A DNA stretch of 64,000 nucleotides from NCBI RefSeq assembly GCF_029589435.1, contig NZ_JARRAG010000002.1:4588001-4652000 (forward strand), read 5' to 3'. Below, in pieces: positions 22,161-31,749 of this stretch. The DNA is from Paludisphaera mucosa. GTDB lineage: Bacteria; Planctomycetota; Planctomycetia; Isosphaerales; Isosphaeraceae. Each line of letters starts with the position of its first letter. Position 1 is the stretch's first letter. A model generated the notes under the pieces. The model made no database searches. It saw only the letters and a program-made list of their open reading frames with translations, and was not told the origin of the DNA. The translations under genes were made by a program, and so were the position numbers.

Positions 22161-23249
22161 ATGGCGACCCCCGACAGGCCGGCCCCGCCCCCCGAACCCG
22201 CCCCCGCGGCCGAAGACGACCCGCGGCTCGCGGACGCGTTCCTGCGCTGGGTCCGCGCCCCGGAGAACCGGCTCACGGTCCTCGGCGCGGCCGCCTGCAC
22301 GGCCCTCTTCGCCCTGCTGTTCCAGGAGAGCCTGCGGCACTTCTACCGCGCCTGGACGACCGACGACAACTACAGCCACGGCTTCCTCGTGCCGCTGCTG
22401 AGCCTCTACTTCGCGGCCCAGGTCTACCGCCGCGAGGGCGCCCCGGCGTCGCCGGAGGGCCGTTCGGGCGTGTGGCTCGGCGGGCTGCTGCTGGGCGGGG
22501 CGCTGCTCGCGCACCTGGTGACGGTCCCCCTGCCGATCGACTTCCTGGGCGACCTGGCGCTGCTGGCCGCCCTGGTGGGCTGCTTCACGATCGTCGCCGG
22601 CCCGGCGGCGCTGCGGCGGTACTGGTTCCCCTTCTCGTTCCTGATCTTCATGGTGCCCTTGCCGATCGCGCTGTACTCGCGGATCGCCTCGCCGCTGCAG
22701 CTCATGGCGAGCCGGGTGGCGTCGGGGTTCATGAACGCCACGGGCGTCCCGGTCCTCTGCGAAGGGAACCGGATGACCCTCCCCGGCGGAGTGCAGATGT
22801 TCGTGGCCGAGGCGTGCAGCGGAATGCGCCAGCTCACCGGGTTCCTGGCGCTGGCCGCGGCGGTGGCCTACCTGTCGCGACGTCCGGGCTGGTACCGCGC
22901 GGTGGTGGTCCTCTCGGCGCTGCCGATCGCCCTGTTCGCGAACACGACCCGGGTGGTGGCCACCGGCTACGTCATGCACTACCTCGACCCCCGCTACGCC
23001 GAGGGCGCCTACCACACGCTCGAGGGGGTCCTCCTGATGGGCATGGGCCTGCTGCTCCTGAATTCCGTCTGCATGCTGATGGACCTCTTCTGCGCCGGGG
23101 ACGACGCGCCCGGCCCCTCGCCGACGACGCCCCCGACCGAGGCCGTCGCGACCGGGCGGCCGATCCTGGCGGCGACCGAGGGCTGGCCGAGCCGTCGGGT
23201 CGCCGGGGCCCTCTCCCTGAGCGCGTCCGCCACCGAGGAACTGTCATGA
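22161..23249 (+). CDS. Exosortase (PEP-CTERM sorting transpeptidase family)
   Basis: A 362-residue polytopic membrane protein with the exosortase catalytic triad: Cys219 in VAEACSGMRQLTGF, Arg264 in FANTTRVVATGYV and His285 in YHTLEGVLLMG. The N-terminal region has the family's DDNYSHGFLVPLLSLY motif. These enzymes are thought to cleave PEP-CTERM tails and anchor or release the proteins at the outer surface. The start ATG 22161 follows AAGGAAGA and a basic, proline-rich leader. The stop overlaps the next start (ATGA), so it is translationally coupled to the EpsI-type gene. Three PEP-CTERM proteins elsewhere in the window are candidate substrates. The C-terminal 45 residues are low complexity. 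Confidence 0.95.
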   Translation: MATPDRPAPPPEPAPAAEDDPRLADAFLRWVRAPENRLTVLGAAACTALFALLFQESLRHFYRAWTTDDNYSHGFLVPLLSLYFAAQVYRREGAPASPEGRSGVWLGGLLLGGALLAHLVTVPLPIDFLGDLALLAALVGCFTIVAGPAALRRYWFPFSFLIFMVPLPIALYSRIASPLQLMASRVASGFMNATGVPVLCEGNRMTLPGGVQMFVAEACSGMRQLTGFLALAAAVAYLSRRPGWYRAVVVLSALPIALFANTTRVVATGYVMHYLDPRYAEGAYHTLEGVLLMGMGLLLLNSVCMLMDLFCAGDDAPGPSPTTPPTEAVATGRPILAATEGWPSRRVAGALSLSASATEELS

Positions 23250-23920
23250 CGACCCTGAAGCGCTGCGGCCTGTGCGCCGCCCTGCTGACCCTGGGCCTGG
23301 CCGCCCGCGCGGGCCTGGAGCGGATGGACGCCACCGAGCGGCCGCCGCTCCGCCGGCCCCTGGCCTCGCTGCCGATGGAGCTCGACGGCTGGGCCGGCCG
23401 CGACGTCCCGGTGCCCCTCGACGTCATCGAGCGCGCGCAGACGACCGAGTACCTCAACCGGGAGTACGAGAGCCGTCGCCGCCCCGGGCTGAAGCTCATG
23501 CTCTGGATCAACTACTCGGAGCAGGGGACCAACCTCCGCCACACGCCGGAGATCTGCCTCCCCTCCAGCGGCTGGACCAAGATCGAGTCCCAGACCCGCG
23601 AGCTGCAGTTCCCCGCCGCCGGCGGCCGCGCGCTCACCTGCACCCGCCTGGGCTACGCGCAGGGGGATCTTGTGAAGCACGTCGGGTTCTGGTACTACAT
23701 TTTCGGGGAAGGACGGTTGGAAAACTTCGTTCGACGGCTCCCCGTCACCAGTCGCAGCAGCCACGGGCGGACCACCCGCGGCTCGTCGATGACGGTCGAG
23801 GTCTTCTACCCCGGCGACGTCGACCCGGACGCCGTCGCCCTGGGGGAGTTCGCGCGAGGCCTGCTCGCCGCGCTCGAGCCCGTCCTGCCCCCCGACCGCG
23901 CGGAATATCACGTGCCCTGA
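23246..23920 (+). CDS. EpsI-type exosortase-associated protein (DUF3485-like)
   Basis: A 224-residue protein with a hydrophobic N-terminal anchor (CGLCAALLTLGLAARAG). It contains features of the EpsI domain: LMLWINYSEQGTNLRHTPEI, then CLPSSGW, and a KHVGFWYYIFGEGRL segment. EpsI domains occur fused to or next to exosortases in polysaccharide loci; their biochemical role is not established. ATG 23246 overlaps the exosortase stop by four bases, indicating coupled translation. The protein is of normal length and shows no damage. Confidence 0.9.
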   Translation: MTTLKRCGLCAALLTLGLAARAGLERMDATERPPLRRPLASLPMELDGWAGRDVPVPLDVIERAQTTEYLNREYESRRRPGLKLMLWINYSEQGTNLRHTPEICLPSSGWTKIESQTRELQFPAAGGRALTCTRLGYAQGDLVKHVGFWYYIFGEGRLENFVRRLPVTSRSSHGRTTRGSSMTVEVFYPGDVDPDAVALGEFARGLLAALEPVLPPDRAEYHVP

Positions 23921-23983
23921 CGGACGAGGGCGAGACAGGCACACGCCGGCGCACGCCGCCGCGGACCCAAGGCGATCGACACG

Positions 23984-24997
23984 ATGAAACGCGCCCTGAT
24001 CACCGGCATCACCGGACAAGACGGCTCCTACCTCGCCGAGTTCCTCCTGGACAAGCCCGACTACGAGGTCCACGGCCTGGTGCGGCGGTCGAGCACCCTG
24101 AACCGGCAGCGCATCGACCACCTCTCCCACGACGCCACGGGCGCCGGCCGCTTCTCCCTCCACTACGCCGACCTGGCCGACGCCTCGTGCCTCTCGGCGC
24201 TGCTGGAGGAGATCCAGCCCGACGAGGTCTACAACCTCGGGGCCCAGAGCCACGTCCGCGTCTCGTTCGACCAGCCCCTGTACACCGCCGACGTCGTCGG
24301 CCTGGGGACGCTTCGCCTGCTGGAGGCCGTCCGCGTCCTCAACCGCCGGCGGCCCGTCCGGTTCTATCAGGCGTCCAGCTCCGAGATGTTCGGCTCGGCT
24401 CCCGCGCCCCAGGGGCCGGACACCCCGTTCCACCCCCGCAGCCCCTACGCCGTCGCCAAGCTCTACGCCCACTGGCAGACGATCAACTACCGCGAGGCCT
24501 ACGGCCTGTTCGCCTGCTCGGGCATCCTGTTCAACCACGAGAGCCCGCGCCGGGGCGAATCGTTCGTCACCCGCAAGGTCACCCTCGCCGCGGCGCGGAT
24601 CAAGGAGGGCCTGCAGAAGCGCCTGGTCATGGGCAACCTGGAATCCAAGCGCGACTGGGGCTTCGCCGGCGACTACGTCCGCGCCATGTGGCTGATGCTC
24701 CAGCAGGAGAAGCCCGACGACTACATCGTCGCCACCGGCGAGACCTACTCGATCCACCAACTCCTCGAGAAGGCCTTCCAGCTCGTCGACCTGGACTACC
24801 GCGACTTCGTCGATTTCGACGAGCGCTACGTCCGCCCTTCCGAGGTCGACGTCCTGCAAGGCGACGCGACGAAGGCCCGCCAGGTCCTCGGGTGGGAGCC
24901 CGAGGTCGACTTCGACGGCCTCGTCCAGATGATGGTCGAACACGACCTCGAACTCGCCCGCCGCGAGAAGCACGCCCTCGCCTTCCAGGCGGGCTGA
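23984..24997 (+). CDS. gmd: GDP-mannose 4,6-dehydratase
   Basis: A 337-residue cytoplasmic enzyme of the extended short-chain dehydrogenase family. It converts GDP-mannose to GDP-4-keto-6-deoxymannose, the precursor of fucose, rhamnose and related deoxy sugars. It shows the nucleotide-binding motif [34 protein letters not shown], the active-site Ser region [11 protein letters not shown], the [12 protein letters not shown] Tyr-Lys pair, [18 protein letters not shown] and the substrate-binding [15 protein letters not shown]. Length and motifs are normal. It supplies a sugar donor for the glycosyltransferases downstream. No reductase or epimerase partner is visible in the window, so the final sugar is unknown. 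Confidence 0.96.
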   Translation: MKRALITGITGQDGSYLAEFLLDKPDYEVHGLVRRSSTLNRQRIDHLSHDATGAGRFSLHYADLADASCLSALLEEIQPDEVYNLGAQSHVRVSFDQPLYTADVVGLGTLRLLEAVRVLNRRRPVRFYQASSSEMFGSAPAPQGPDTPFHPRSPYAVAKLYAHWQTINYREAYGLFACSGILFNHESPRRGESFVTRKVTLAAARIKEGLQKRLVMGNLESKRDWGFAGDYVRAMWLMLQQEKPDDYIVATGETYSIHQLLEKAFQLVDLDYRDFVDFDERYVRPSEVDVLQGDATKARQVLGWEPEVDFDGLVQMMVEHDLELARREKHALAFQAG

Positions 24998-25199
24998 CCC
25001 GCCCGAGGCGCCGAACGCAGGGGGCTACGCGCCTCCCGGACGCCGGCTCCCCCGGCCCGGCGCGGGCCCTTCGGCCCCCTCTCGAAGCCGCTCCCCAGGA
25101 CGTCCCCGATCCGCCCCCGGCGGGCTTGCCTTCGGGGGCGACTTCTGGTCTACTTCGACGTCACGCAGGGATGATCCACCAGGGAAGGTCGGAGGTGCC

Positions 25200-26546
25200 A
25201 TGGACGTACAAGCGCGCACATATCGGGACTCCGTGGTCGTGGCCTGCCCGGACGCCCGCCCGCCCGCCTATCAGGCCGTGGTCGGGATGCATCGCGCGGC
25301 GATGCTCAAGCGGTTCGTGACCTCGTACTACCACGACCCCGACGGCCTGGGCGCGACGCTCACGCGCAAGCTCGCCCCCGCCCTCTACGACCGCTGGCGG
25401 CGGCTCCTGGCCCGGCGCCACGACGACGAGATCCCCGCCGATCGGGTCGCCTCGGCGCCGACCGTCGACCTGGCGCTACGGGTCGAGTCGAAGTTCGCCG
25501 GCCGCCCCCGCCTGAAGCGCGCGGCCGCTCGGGCGCGCACCCACTGGTTCGACCGCCGCCTGGCCCGCGAACTGGCCGCCTCGCCGCCGGAGGCCCTGCT
25601 GGTGTTCAGCGACGTCGGCTCGGGCGTGGCGATGCCGCTCTGCCGCCGGCGCGGGATCGCGACCGTCCTGAGCATGGTCCACGGCGACGTCCGCGAGGAG
25701 GCCCGGCTCCTGGAGGCCGAGGAGGCCCTCGCGCCCGACTTCTTCCCGCTCTACCTGGGCGACGCCGCGCTCGACCGCGAGGAGATGGCCTGGCTGCACG
25801 CCCGCCGGCTCCAGGACCTGGCGCTGGCCGACCGGATCCTCGTCCCCTCCGAGCACATCGCCGCGACCCTCGAACGCGAGGGCGTCCCCCGCGACCGACT
25901 CCGCGTCATCCCCTACGCGGCCGACTGCCGCCGCTTCCGGCCCCTGACGAACCGCCGGCCCGACGACTCCTGCACCTTCCTGTTCGCGGGCGGGGTCAGC
26001 CAGCGCAAGGGGATCAAGTACCTCCTGGAGGCCTGGGCGAAGGTCCGCCGGCCCGGTTGGCGGCTCCAGCTTTTGGGCCCGATGCCCCGCCGCCTCGGGC
26101 CGCTGGAAGGCCTGATGGAAGGCGTCGAGCCGCTGGGACGCGTGGGCCATCCCGAGGTCCCCGCGCACATGGCGTCGGCCGACGTCTTCGTCTTCCCGTC
26201 CCTGTTCGAGGGGTCGGCCGTCGTGACCTACGAGGCGCTCGCCTGCGGGCTGCCGGCCGTGGTCACGCCCGAGGCCGGCTCGGTCGTCCGCGACGGCGTC
26301 GAGGGCCTGGTCGTCCCGGCGCGCGACGTCGACGCCCTCGCCGCCGCGATGGCCCGCCTGGGCGACGACCCCACGCTGCGGGCGCGGATGTCGGCCGCGG
26401 CGCGGGGGCGGGCGATGGACTTCGACTGGCCCCGCTACCACGTCGCCGTCGTCGAGGCCGTCGTCGGCCTGATCGAAGAACGCCGCCCCCGCCGAGGTCG
26501 CGCGACCGAACGCGGGCGAGCGCCGCTGGCGCGGGCCGGCGCGTAG
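25200..26546 (+). CDS. GT4-family glycosyltransferase
   Basis: A 448-residue GT-B enzyme. The C-terminal half holds the donor-binding features of family GT4: LFAGGVSQRKGIKYLLEAW and the FVFPSLFEGSAVVTYEALAC block with the conserved Glu pair, followed by GLPAVVTPEAGS. The N-terminal half carries an acceptor domain with LVPSEHIAATLEREGVPRDR. Donor and acceptor cannot be inferred. ATG 25200 has GGAGG four bases upstream. It follows a gap of about 200 bases after gmd that contains no gene, and could start a second transcript of the cluster. Confidence 0.92.
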   Translation: MDVQARTYRDSVVVACPDARPPAYQAVVGMHRAAMLKRFVTSYYHDPDGLGATLTRKLAPALYDRWRRLLARRHDDEIPADRVASAPTVDLALRVESKFAGRPRLKRAAARARTHWFDRRLARELAASPPEALLVFSDVGSGVAMPLCRRRGIATVLSMVHGDVREEARLLEAEEALAPDFFPLYLGDAALDREEMAWLHARRLQDLALADRILVPSEHIAATLEREGVPRDRLRVIPYAADCRRFRPLTNRRPDDSCTFLFAGGVSQRKGIKYLLEAWAKVRRPGWRLQLLGPMPRRLGPLEGLMEGVEPLGRVGHPEVPAHMASADVFVFPSLFEGSAVVTYEALACGLPAVVTPEAGSVVRDGVEGLVVPARDVDALAAAMARLGDDPTLRARMSAAARGRAMDFDWPRYHVAVVEAVVGLIEERRPRRGRATERGRAPLARAGA

Positions 26547-26631
26547 GAGGGCGGCCGAGGACGGCGGATCGACCGGACATGGATGGGCATCCCGCCAGGG
26601 AAGGGGGGCGACGCGGCGAGCGTCGAGAGTC

Positions 26632-28080
26632 ATGGACGACTTGCAATACGTCTACGCGACGGCCGGGGTCATCGGCCTGTACTTCCTGCTGCAGGTCGCG
26701 ACGCGGCGGTTCGACCCGTTCGCGCCGGTCTGGCTCTTCTTCGTCGGCTACGTCCAGATCTACGTCATCCAGGCGATCAACTACCACGACTGGGCGATCG
26801 GCGTGCGAGGCGAGGAGGTCGTGACGACCGCCAACTCCCGCGCCCTCTGGGCGCTCGTGTGGTTCCTGGCCGTCTACCACGTCGGCGCGGGGCGGCTGAT
26901 CGCCCCCAGGCTGCCCCGGGCGCCGCAAGGGTGGTCGACGCCGACCGTCGCCGCCCTGAGCCCGGTGCTGATCGTCTGGGGGCTGTTCTGCGCCGGCGTC
27001 TTCGGCGGCGGCATCGGCCAGGAAGACCTGTCCGCCGAGGGGACGCTGCTGCGATCCTTCCCGTTCGTGATGATGGTCGCGGCGATCCTCCTGATCACGA
27101 CCGGGCGGCGGGTCGACGCGCCCCGGCCGGCGTTCTTCGCCGCGGGCCTCGCCGTGGCCGGCCTGTACGTCCTGATCTGGATGTTCAACGCCAAGCGGTC
27201 GCACTCGCTGATGGGGGTGCTGACGACCATCTGCGCCATCTACGTCACCCGGCTGAAACGGCCGTCGTGGGGCGTCCTGGGCGCGACGGCGTTCACCGGG
27301 GCGCTGGTCGTGGCCGTGTCGATCGGCTGGCGCAACAACCCGAACTACGAGCGGTCGATCGCCGGCTTCGGCCAGTTCGTCAGCGAGTTCGAGGTGTCCA
27401 AGATCCTCGTCAGCATGGACGTCGCCGACGACGGCCCGCCCGACCCCGACGTCTCGTACGAGAGCAAGGAATACGGCGGCTACCTGCTGATGCTCGACAC
27501 CGTGCCCGAGAAGTCGGGGTACGACTACGGCGCCAACTACCTGCGGGCCTTCTCCACGTACATCCCCCGGATCATCTGGCCGTCCAAGCCGATCTACGGC
27601 CGCACGAAGTGGATCGACGCCTGGATCGCGGGCTCCGAGCTGAAGCGCGACGAGGACTTCGCCGGGCCCGCCATCGGCATCCTCGGCGCCACCCACCTCA
27701 ACGGCGGCGTGATCGGCACGGTGATCGTCATGGCCGCCGTGGCGCTCGCCCTCCGCACCAGCTACGACTACTTCCTGCTCCACGCCCGGACCGTCTGGGG
27801 CCAGTTCTTCTGGGCCATCTTCTTCTACAACGCCTGGTTCGTGGTCGTCGGCGACGACCCGGTGGTCTGGTACTACTACAACTGGGGATTCTCGGCCTGC
27901 CCCGTCCTCGTCGTCGTCTGGTTCGCCTCCAGGTACTTCGCCGACCGCGAGGCCCCGGCCGCCGCCGCGAGCGAGGGCCCGCCGGCATGGCCGGGCCCGC
28001 ACGCCGCCCCGATCACCCTCGCCGCGCCGGCCCACGGCCGCCTCGCCGCCCGTCGCTTCACGGAAGGAGCATCGACTTGA
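26632..28080 (+). CDS. Wzy-like oligosaccharide repeat-unit polymerase, membrane protein
   Basis: A 482-residue protein with ten or more hydrophobic helices, for example GVIGLYFLLQVA, PVWLFFVGYVQIYVIQAI and SPVLIVWGLFCAGVFGGGIG. A large loop contains NYLRAFSTYIPRIIWPSKP, a segment I associate with O-antigen polymerase-like proteins in exopolysaccharide loci. It likely joins repeat units on the outer face of the membrane. The stop overlaps the TTG start of the following acyltransferase, which indicates coupling. It is separate from the Wzy_C protein at 17.8 kb; the two may divide polymerisation and ligation. Confidence 0.8.
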   Translation: MDDLQYVYATAGVIGLYFLLQVATRRFDPFAPVWLFFVGYVQIYVIQAINYHDWAIGVRGEEVVTTANSRALWALVWFLAVYHVGAGRLIAPRLPRAPQGWSTPTVAALSPVLIVWGLFCAGVFGGGIGQEDLSAEGTLLRSFPFVMMVAAILLITTGRRVDAPRPAFFAAGLAVAGLYVLIWMFNAKRSHSLMGVLTTICAIYVTRLKRPSWGVLGATAFTGALVVAVSIGWRNNPNYERSIAGFGQFVSEFEVSKILVSMDVADDGPPDPDVSYESKEYGGYLLMLDTVPEKSGYDYGANYLRAFSTYIPRIIWPSKPIYGRTKWIDAWIAGSELKRDEDFAGPAIGILGATHLNGGVIGTVIVMAAVALALRTSYDYFLLHARTVWGQFFWAIFFYNAWFVVVGDDPVVWYYYNWGFSACPVLVVVWFASRYFADREAPAAAASEGPPAWPGPHAAPITLAAPAHGRLAARRFTEGAST

Positions 28081-29279
28081 CCGACCGGCCCGCCGCACGG
28101 ACGCCGCTGACGTCCTTCGAGAAGATCGACGTCTGCCGCGGCCTCTTCGCCTTCCTGGTGGTCGTCGCGCATGCGCTCGACATCGCCTGGGCCATCCACC
28201 CGGCCGCCCCGGCCGCCATGTCGCCGGCGGTGCACGACTTCTGGCTCTACGTCGTCGCCGCGGGCGTCTTCTGGGTGATCGGCTTCTTCGTCGTGAGCGG
28301 CTACTGCATCCAGCTCTCCGTCGAGCGCCAGGTCGAGCGGGGCCGCTTCCCTCTGAAGACCTACCTGATCGCCCGGCTCTCGCGGATCCTGCCGCTCTAC
28401 TACGTGGCCCTGGCGGCGGCCGTGGTCTTCGAGTGGCTCATGGCGTCGTCGCGGCCCAGCACCTGGCCGCACGGGCTCGACCCGGAGGCCCTGTTCGCGC
28501 AGCTCTTCGTCGTGCAGAACTTCCAGCAGACGTTCGGCTCGTTCGCGCCCTCGTGGAGCATCACCAACGAGATGTTCTACTACGTCTTCTTCGGCGCGGT
28601 CGTCTGCGTCGCCATGAAGCGGGGCGTCCGGCCGGCGAGCCTGGGGATGGCCCTCTGCCTGGCCCTCGCCGTGCTGCTGGAGGCGGCGTACTTCGGCTGG
28701 TTCCGGACCGACCCGATCGTCCGCAGCCTGGGGCTGCTGTTCGGCCTGGGGACGATCTGGTTCCAGGGGGCCTTCGTCGCCGTCTATCGCCCGTGGCTCC
28801 GCCGCAGCGCGGCGGCGCGGCGGGTTTCGGCCGCGTGGCCCCTGGTCCTGCTGCTGGCGGTCGGCCTCTGGTATTCGCACGCCGTCCACATCCAGGTCCT
28901 CTACCTCGTGCTGGGCGCGGCGTTCACGATGATGCTGGCCCGATTCGTCGCCCTCGACCGGTCGGACGCCCCCGCGCCCGATCGCGGCCGCGTGGGGGCG
29001 GCCATCCGGGCGCTCGGCCTGGCGAGCTACCCCACGTACCTGTTCCACGGCCCGTTCATCATGTGGCTGGGGTCGCTGATGACGCGGACCGGATGGATGA
29101 GCGGCGACTGGCGCGTGACCTGGATTTTCCTGAGCGTCGCCGGGATCGGCTCGGGCCTGATCCTGGGGTTCGTCGCCGAGCGTCCGCTGATGGCCTGGCG
29201 CGCCGGGATGCTCAAGAGGCTGAAGGCCGCGGAACGACCCGCGACGACGACGGCGCCGATCCTCGGCATGCCGCGCTAG
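28077..29279 (+). CDS. Acyltransferase 3 family membrane protein
   Basis: A 400-residue integral membrane protein that would O-acylate (for example acetylate) a surface sugar. Family signs are the N-terminal motif EKIDVCRGLFAFLVVVAHAL with the conserved His, GFFVVSGYCIQLS, the RLSRILPLYYVA arginine motif and SFAPSWSITNEMFYYVFFG. About ten hydrophobic helices follow. I chose TTG 28077 because GGAAGGAG is 7 bases upstream and the start overlaps the polymerase stop; no ATG lies closer to the first motif. It belongs to the polysaccharide cluster. Confidence 0.9.
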   Translation: MTDRPAARTPLTSFEKIDVCRGLFAFLVVVAHALDIAWAIHPAAPAAMSPAVHDFWLYVVAAGVFWVIGFFVVSGYCIQLSVERQVERGRFPLKTYLIARLSRILPLYYVALAAAVVFEWLMASSRPSTWPHGLDPEALFAQLFVVQNFQQTFGSFAPSWSITNEMFYYVFFGAVVCVAMKRGVRPASLGMALCLALAVLLEAAYFGWFRTDPIVRSLGLLFGLGTIWFQGAFVAVYRPWLRRSAAARRVSAAWPLVLLLAVGLWYSHAVHIQVLYLVLGAAFTMMLARFVALDRSDAPAPDRGRVGAAIRALGLASYPTYLFHGPFIMWLGSLMTRTGWMSGDWRVTWIFLSVAGIGSGLILGFVAERPLMAWRAGMLKRLKAAERPATTTAPILGMPR

Positions 29280-29316
29280 CGACCCGATCGGACGCACCAC
29301 GGAAGGAGCCGCCCCC

Positions 29317-30510
29317 ATGATCTACGCCGTCTGCTTCACGAACTTCGGCCCCTATCACCTGGCCCGCCTCCGCGCCCTGGCGGCGAGGCTGGGCGAGCGG
29401 GGCGACCGCCTCGTCGCCTACGAGACCGCCGGCGGCGAGCGCCTCTACCCCTGGGCCCGCAGCGACGGGGACGAGCCCTTCGACCGCGTCGTCCTGTTCC
29501 CCGACCGGGAACTTGAGGAACTCCCCGCCGGCGCGTGCGGCGAGGCGATGACCGAGGCGCTCGACCGCGACCGCCCCGACGCCGTGGCGGCCGTCGGCTA
29601 CGTCCGGCCCGAGTCGCTGGCGCTGGCCCGCTGGGGCCGCGGCAACGGCGCGGCGACGATCCTCATGTCCGAGAGCCAGGCCGTCGACCGCCCCCGCGTT
29701 TGGTACAAGGAGATGATCAAGGCCCGGCGCTTGCGGCTGTTCGACGCCGCCCTCTGCGGCGGGCCCTCGCATCGCGACTACCTCGTCGACCTGGGCCTGC
29801 CCGCCGATCGCATCGCCCTGGGCTACAACGCCGTCGACCACGACTTCTTCGCCGACCAGACCGACGCCTGGCGCGCCAGGCCCGGCTCGCGCGAAGGGAT
29901 GCCGGCGGCCCCGTTCTTCCTCTCGGTCTGCCGGTTCGCCCCGGAGAAGAACCTGCTCCGGCTGCTCCAGGCGTTCCGCCGCTACCGGGGGCAGGGGGGG
30001 TCGTGGGACCTCGTCCTCTGCGGCGACGGCCCGCAGGCGGACGACGTCGCCGCCGCGATCGAGATGTCCGACTGCGCCGAGGCGATCCACCGGCCCGGCT
30101 TCCTCCAGGCCGACGAGCTGGCGCGATGGTACGCCCACGCCGCCGCGTTCGTGCTGGCGAGCGTCTCCGAGCCCTGGGGCCTCGTCGCCAACGAGGCCGC
30201 CGCCGCCGGCCTGCCGCTGCTGCTCTCGTCGCGGGCCGGCTGCGCCCGGACGCTCGTCCCCGACCCCGAAGGGTCCACCGGCGCGAGATTCGACCCTATG
30301 GACGTCCGCGACCTGGCCGGCAAGCTCGGTTGGGTCGCCTCGCTCGCCGGCGCCGACCGCCTCGCCATCGGCCGCCGCGCCCGCGAGGTCGCCGCCGAGT
30401 GGGGCCCCGACCGTTTCGCCCGCGGCGCACTCGAAGCCTGGGGCGTCGCCGCGACCCGCCCGAAATCACGGAAGACGATCCTGACGTTCGGAAACGCCGC
30501 AGGGAGGTGA
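29317..30510 (+). CDS. GT4-family glycosyltransferase
   Basis: A 397-residue GT-B enzyme. The donor-binding half shows FFLSVCRFAPEKNLLRLLQA, LVLCGDGPQADDV and the ASVSEPWGLVANEAAAAGLP acidic motif of family GT4. The N-terminal domain begins MIYAVCFTNFGPYHLARLRA. ATG 29317 follows GGAAGGAG by 8 bases. It lies in line with the acyltransferase and the next transferase, 5 bases downstream, so the three are probably co-transcribed. Sugar specificity is not evident. Confidence 0.9.
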   Translation: MIYAVCFTNFGPYHLARLRALAARLGERGDRLVAYETAGGERLYPWARSDGDEPFDRVVLFPDRELEELPAGACGEAMTEALDRDRPDAVAAVGYVRPESLALARWGRGNGAATILMSESQAVDRPRVWYKEMIKARRLRLFDAALCGGPSHRDYLVDLGLPADRIALGYNAVDHDFFADQTDAWRARPGSREGMPAAPFFLSVCRFAPEKNLLRLLQAFRRYRGQGGSWDLVLCGDGPQADDVAAAIEMSDCAEAIHRPGFLQADELARWYAHAAAFVLASVSEPWGLVANEAAAAGLPLLLSSRAGCARTLVPDPEGSTGARFDPMDVRDLAGKLGWVASLAGADRLAIGRRAREVAAEWGPDRFARGALEAWGVAATRPKSRKTILTFGNAAGR

Positions 30511-30515
30511 ACTCG

Positions 30516-31700
30516 ATGACCGCGACCGCGATGAAGAGCCGATCGAAGTCGACGACGAGCCCCGCCCGCGGGCGCTGGCTGCACCTCTGCAACGGCCTGG
30601 ACCCGGTCCGCGACGGCGGCATGGTGCCGAGCATCCTGGGGATGACCGGGGCCCTCCAGCGGGCGGGGGGCGACGTCCGAATCGTGACCCCGACCCCCTC
30701 GCGGCTCGACGACCTGGCCCCGCCCGAGGGCCTGGCGATCGACGGGCCCGACGCCGACCTGGTCGCGGCGGTCCGCGCGGCCGAGGTGGTGCACATGCAC
30801 GGCCTCTGGCAGGCCCACTCCCGCCGCGGCGCGGCCGCCGCGCGGGCGTCGAGGGTCCCGTACGTCATGGCCGCGCACGGCATGGCCGAGCCCTGGGCCC
30901 TGCGGCACAAGCGCTGGAAGAAGGCGCTGTATCTCGCCCTGGTCGAATCGCGCAACCTGCGGCGGGCGGCCTGCCTGCACGCCCTGTCGCGGCCCGAGAT
31001 CGGCCACCTCCGCGACCTCGCCCCCTGGGCGCCCGTCTGCTTCGTCCCCAACGGCGTCGACCTGGCCGCGTTCGACGACCTCCCCCCCCGCGCCGCGCTC
31101 GAGGCCGAGCACCCCGAGCTGAAGGGCAAGTTCGTCCTGCTGTTCTACGGCCGGGTCCACGCCAAGAAGGGCCTCGACCTGCTGGCCCGGTCGATGGGGG
31201 CGCTGGCCCGCGACTTCCCCAACCTCCACCTGCTGATCGCCGGCAAGGACGACGGAGCGCTGGCCCCGTTCGCCGATCGGGTAAGTGCGCTGGGGCTGAA
31301 CGGCCGGGCGACGTACGTCGGCCACGTCTCGGGCGAGAAGGCCCGGCGGGTCTGGGCGGCGGCCGACGCCTTCACGCTCCCCAGCTACAGCGAGGGCTTC
31401 AGCATGGCGATTTTGGAAGCCCTCGCCTGCTCGCTCCCCTGCGTCTTCACCACCGCCTGCCACTTCCCCGAGGCCGCCAGGGCCGGGGCCGCCGTGGTCG
31501 TCGAGCCCGAGGCCGAAGCCCTGACGCAGGCCCTCCGCGACCTCATGGAACGCTCGCCCGGCGAGCGCGGCGAGCTGGGCGCGAACGGCCGCCGACTCGT
31601 CGAGGCCGACTACACGTGGGACCAGCAGGCCGGCAAGCTCGCGTCGGTCTACCGCTGGCTCGCAGGCGGCGGCCCCCCGCCCGAATGCGTCATCCCCTGA
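30516..31700 (+). CDS. GT4-family glycosyltransferase
   Basis: A 394-residue GT-B enzyme of family GT4. Visible motifs are GLDPVRDGGMVPSILGMTGA at the N-terminus, VVHMHGLWQAHSRRGA, FVPNGVDLAAF, LLFYGRVHAKKGLDLLARS and the FTLPSYSEGFSMAILEALAC block with the conserved glutamates. The start ATG 30516 has AGGGAGG about 8 bases upstream and lies 5 bases after the previous stop. It is likely to add one sugar to the lipid-linked repeat unit; which sugar is unknown. Confidence 0.92.
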   Translation: MTATAMKSRSKSTTSPARGRWLHLCNGLDPVRDGGMVPSILGMTGALQRAGGDVRIVTPTPSRLDDLAPPEGLAIDGPDADLVAAVRAAEVVHMHGLWQAHSRRGAAAARASRVPYVMAAHGMAEPWALRHKRWKKALYLALVESRNLRRAACLHALSRPEIGHLRDLAPWAPVCFVPNGVDLAAFDDLPPRAALEAEHPELKGKFVLLFYGRVHAKKGLDLLARSMGALARDFPNLHLLIAGKDDGALAPFADRVSALGLNGRATYVGHVSGEKARRVWAAADAFTLPSYSEGFSMAILEALACSLPCVFTTACHFPEAARAGAAVVVEPEAEALTQALRDLMERSPGERGELGANGRRLVEADYTWDQQAGKLASVYRWLAGGGPPPECVIP

Positions 31701-31749
31701 GTCCGAGCGAACGCCCGGCCGAAGCCCCCACACCCGGAGTCGAGACCCC

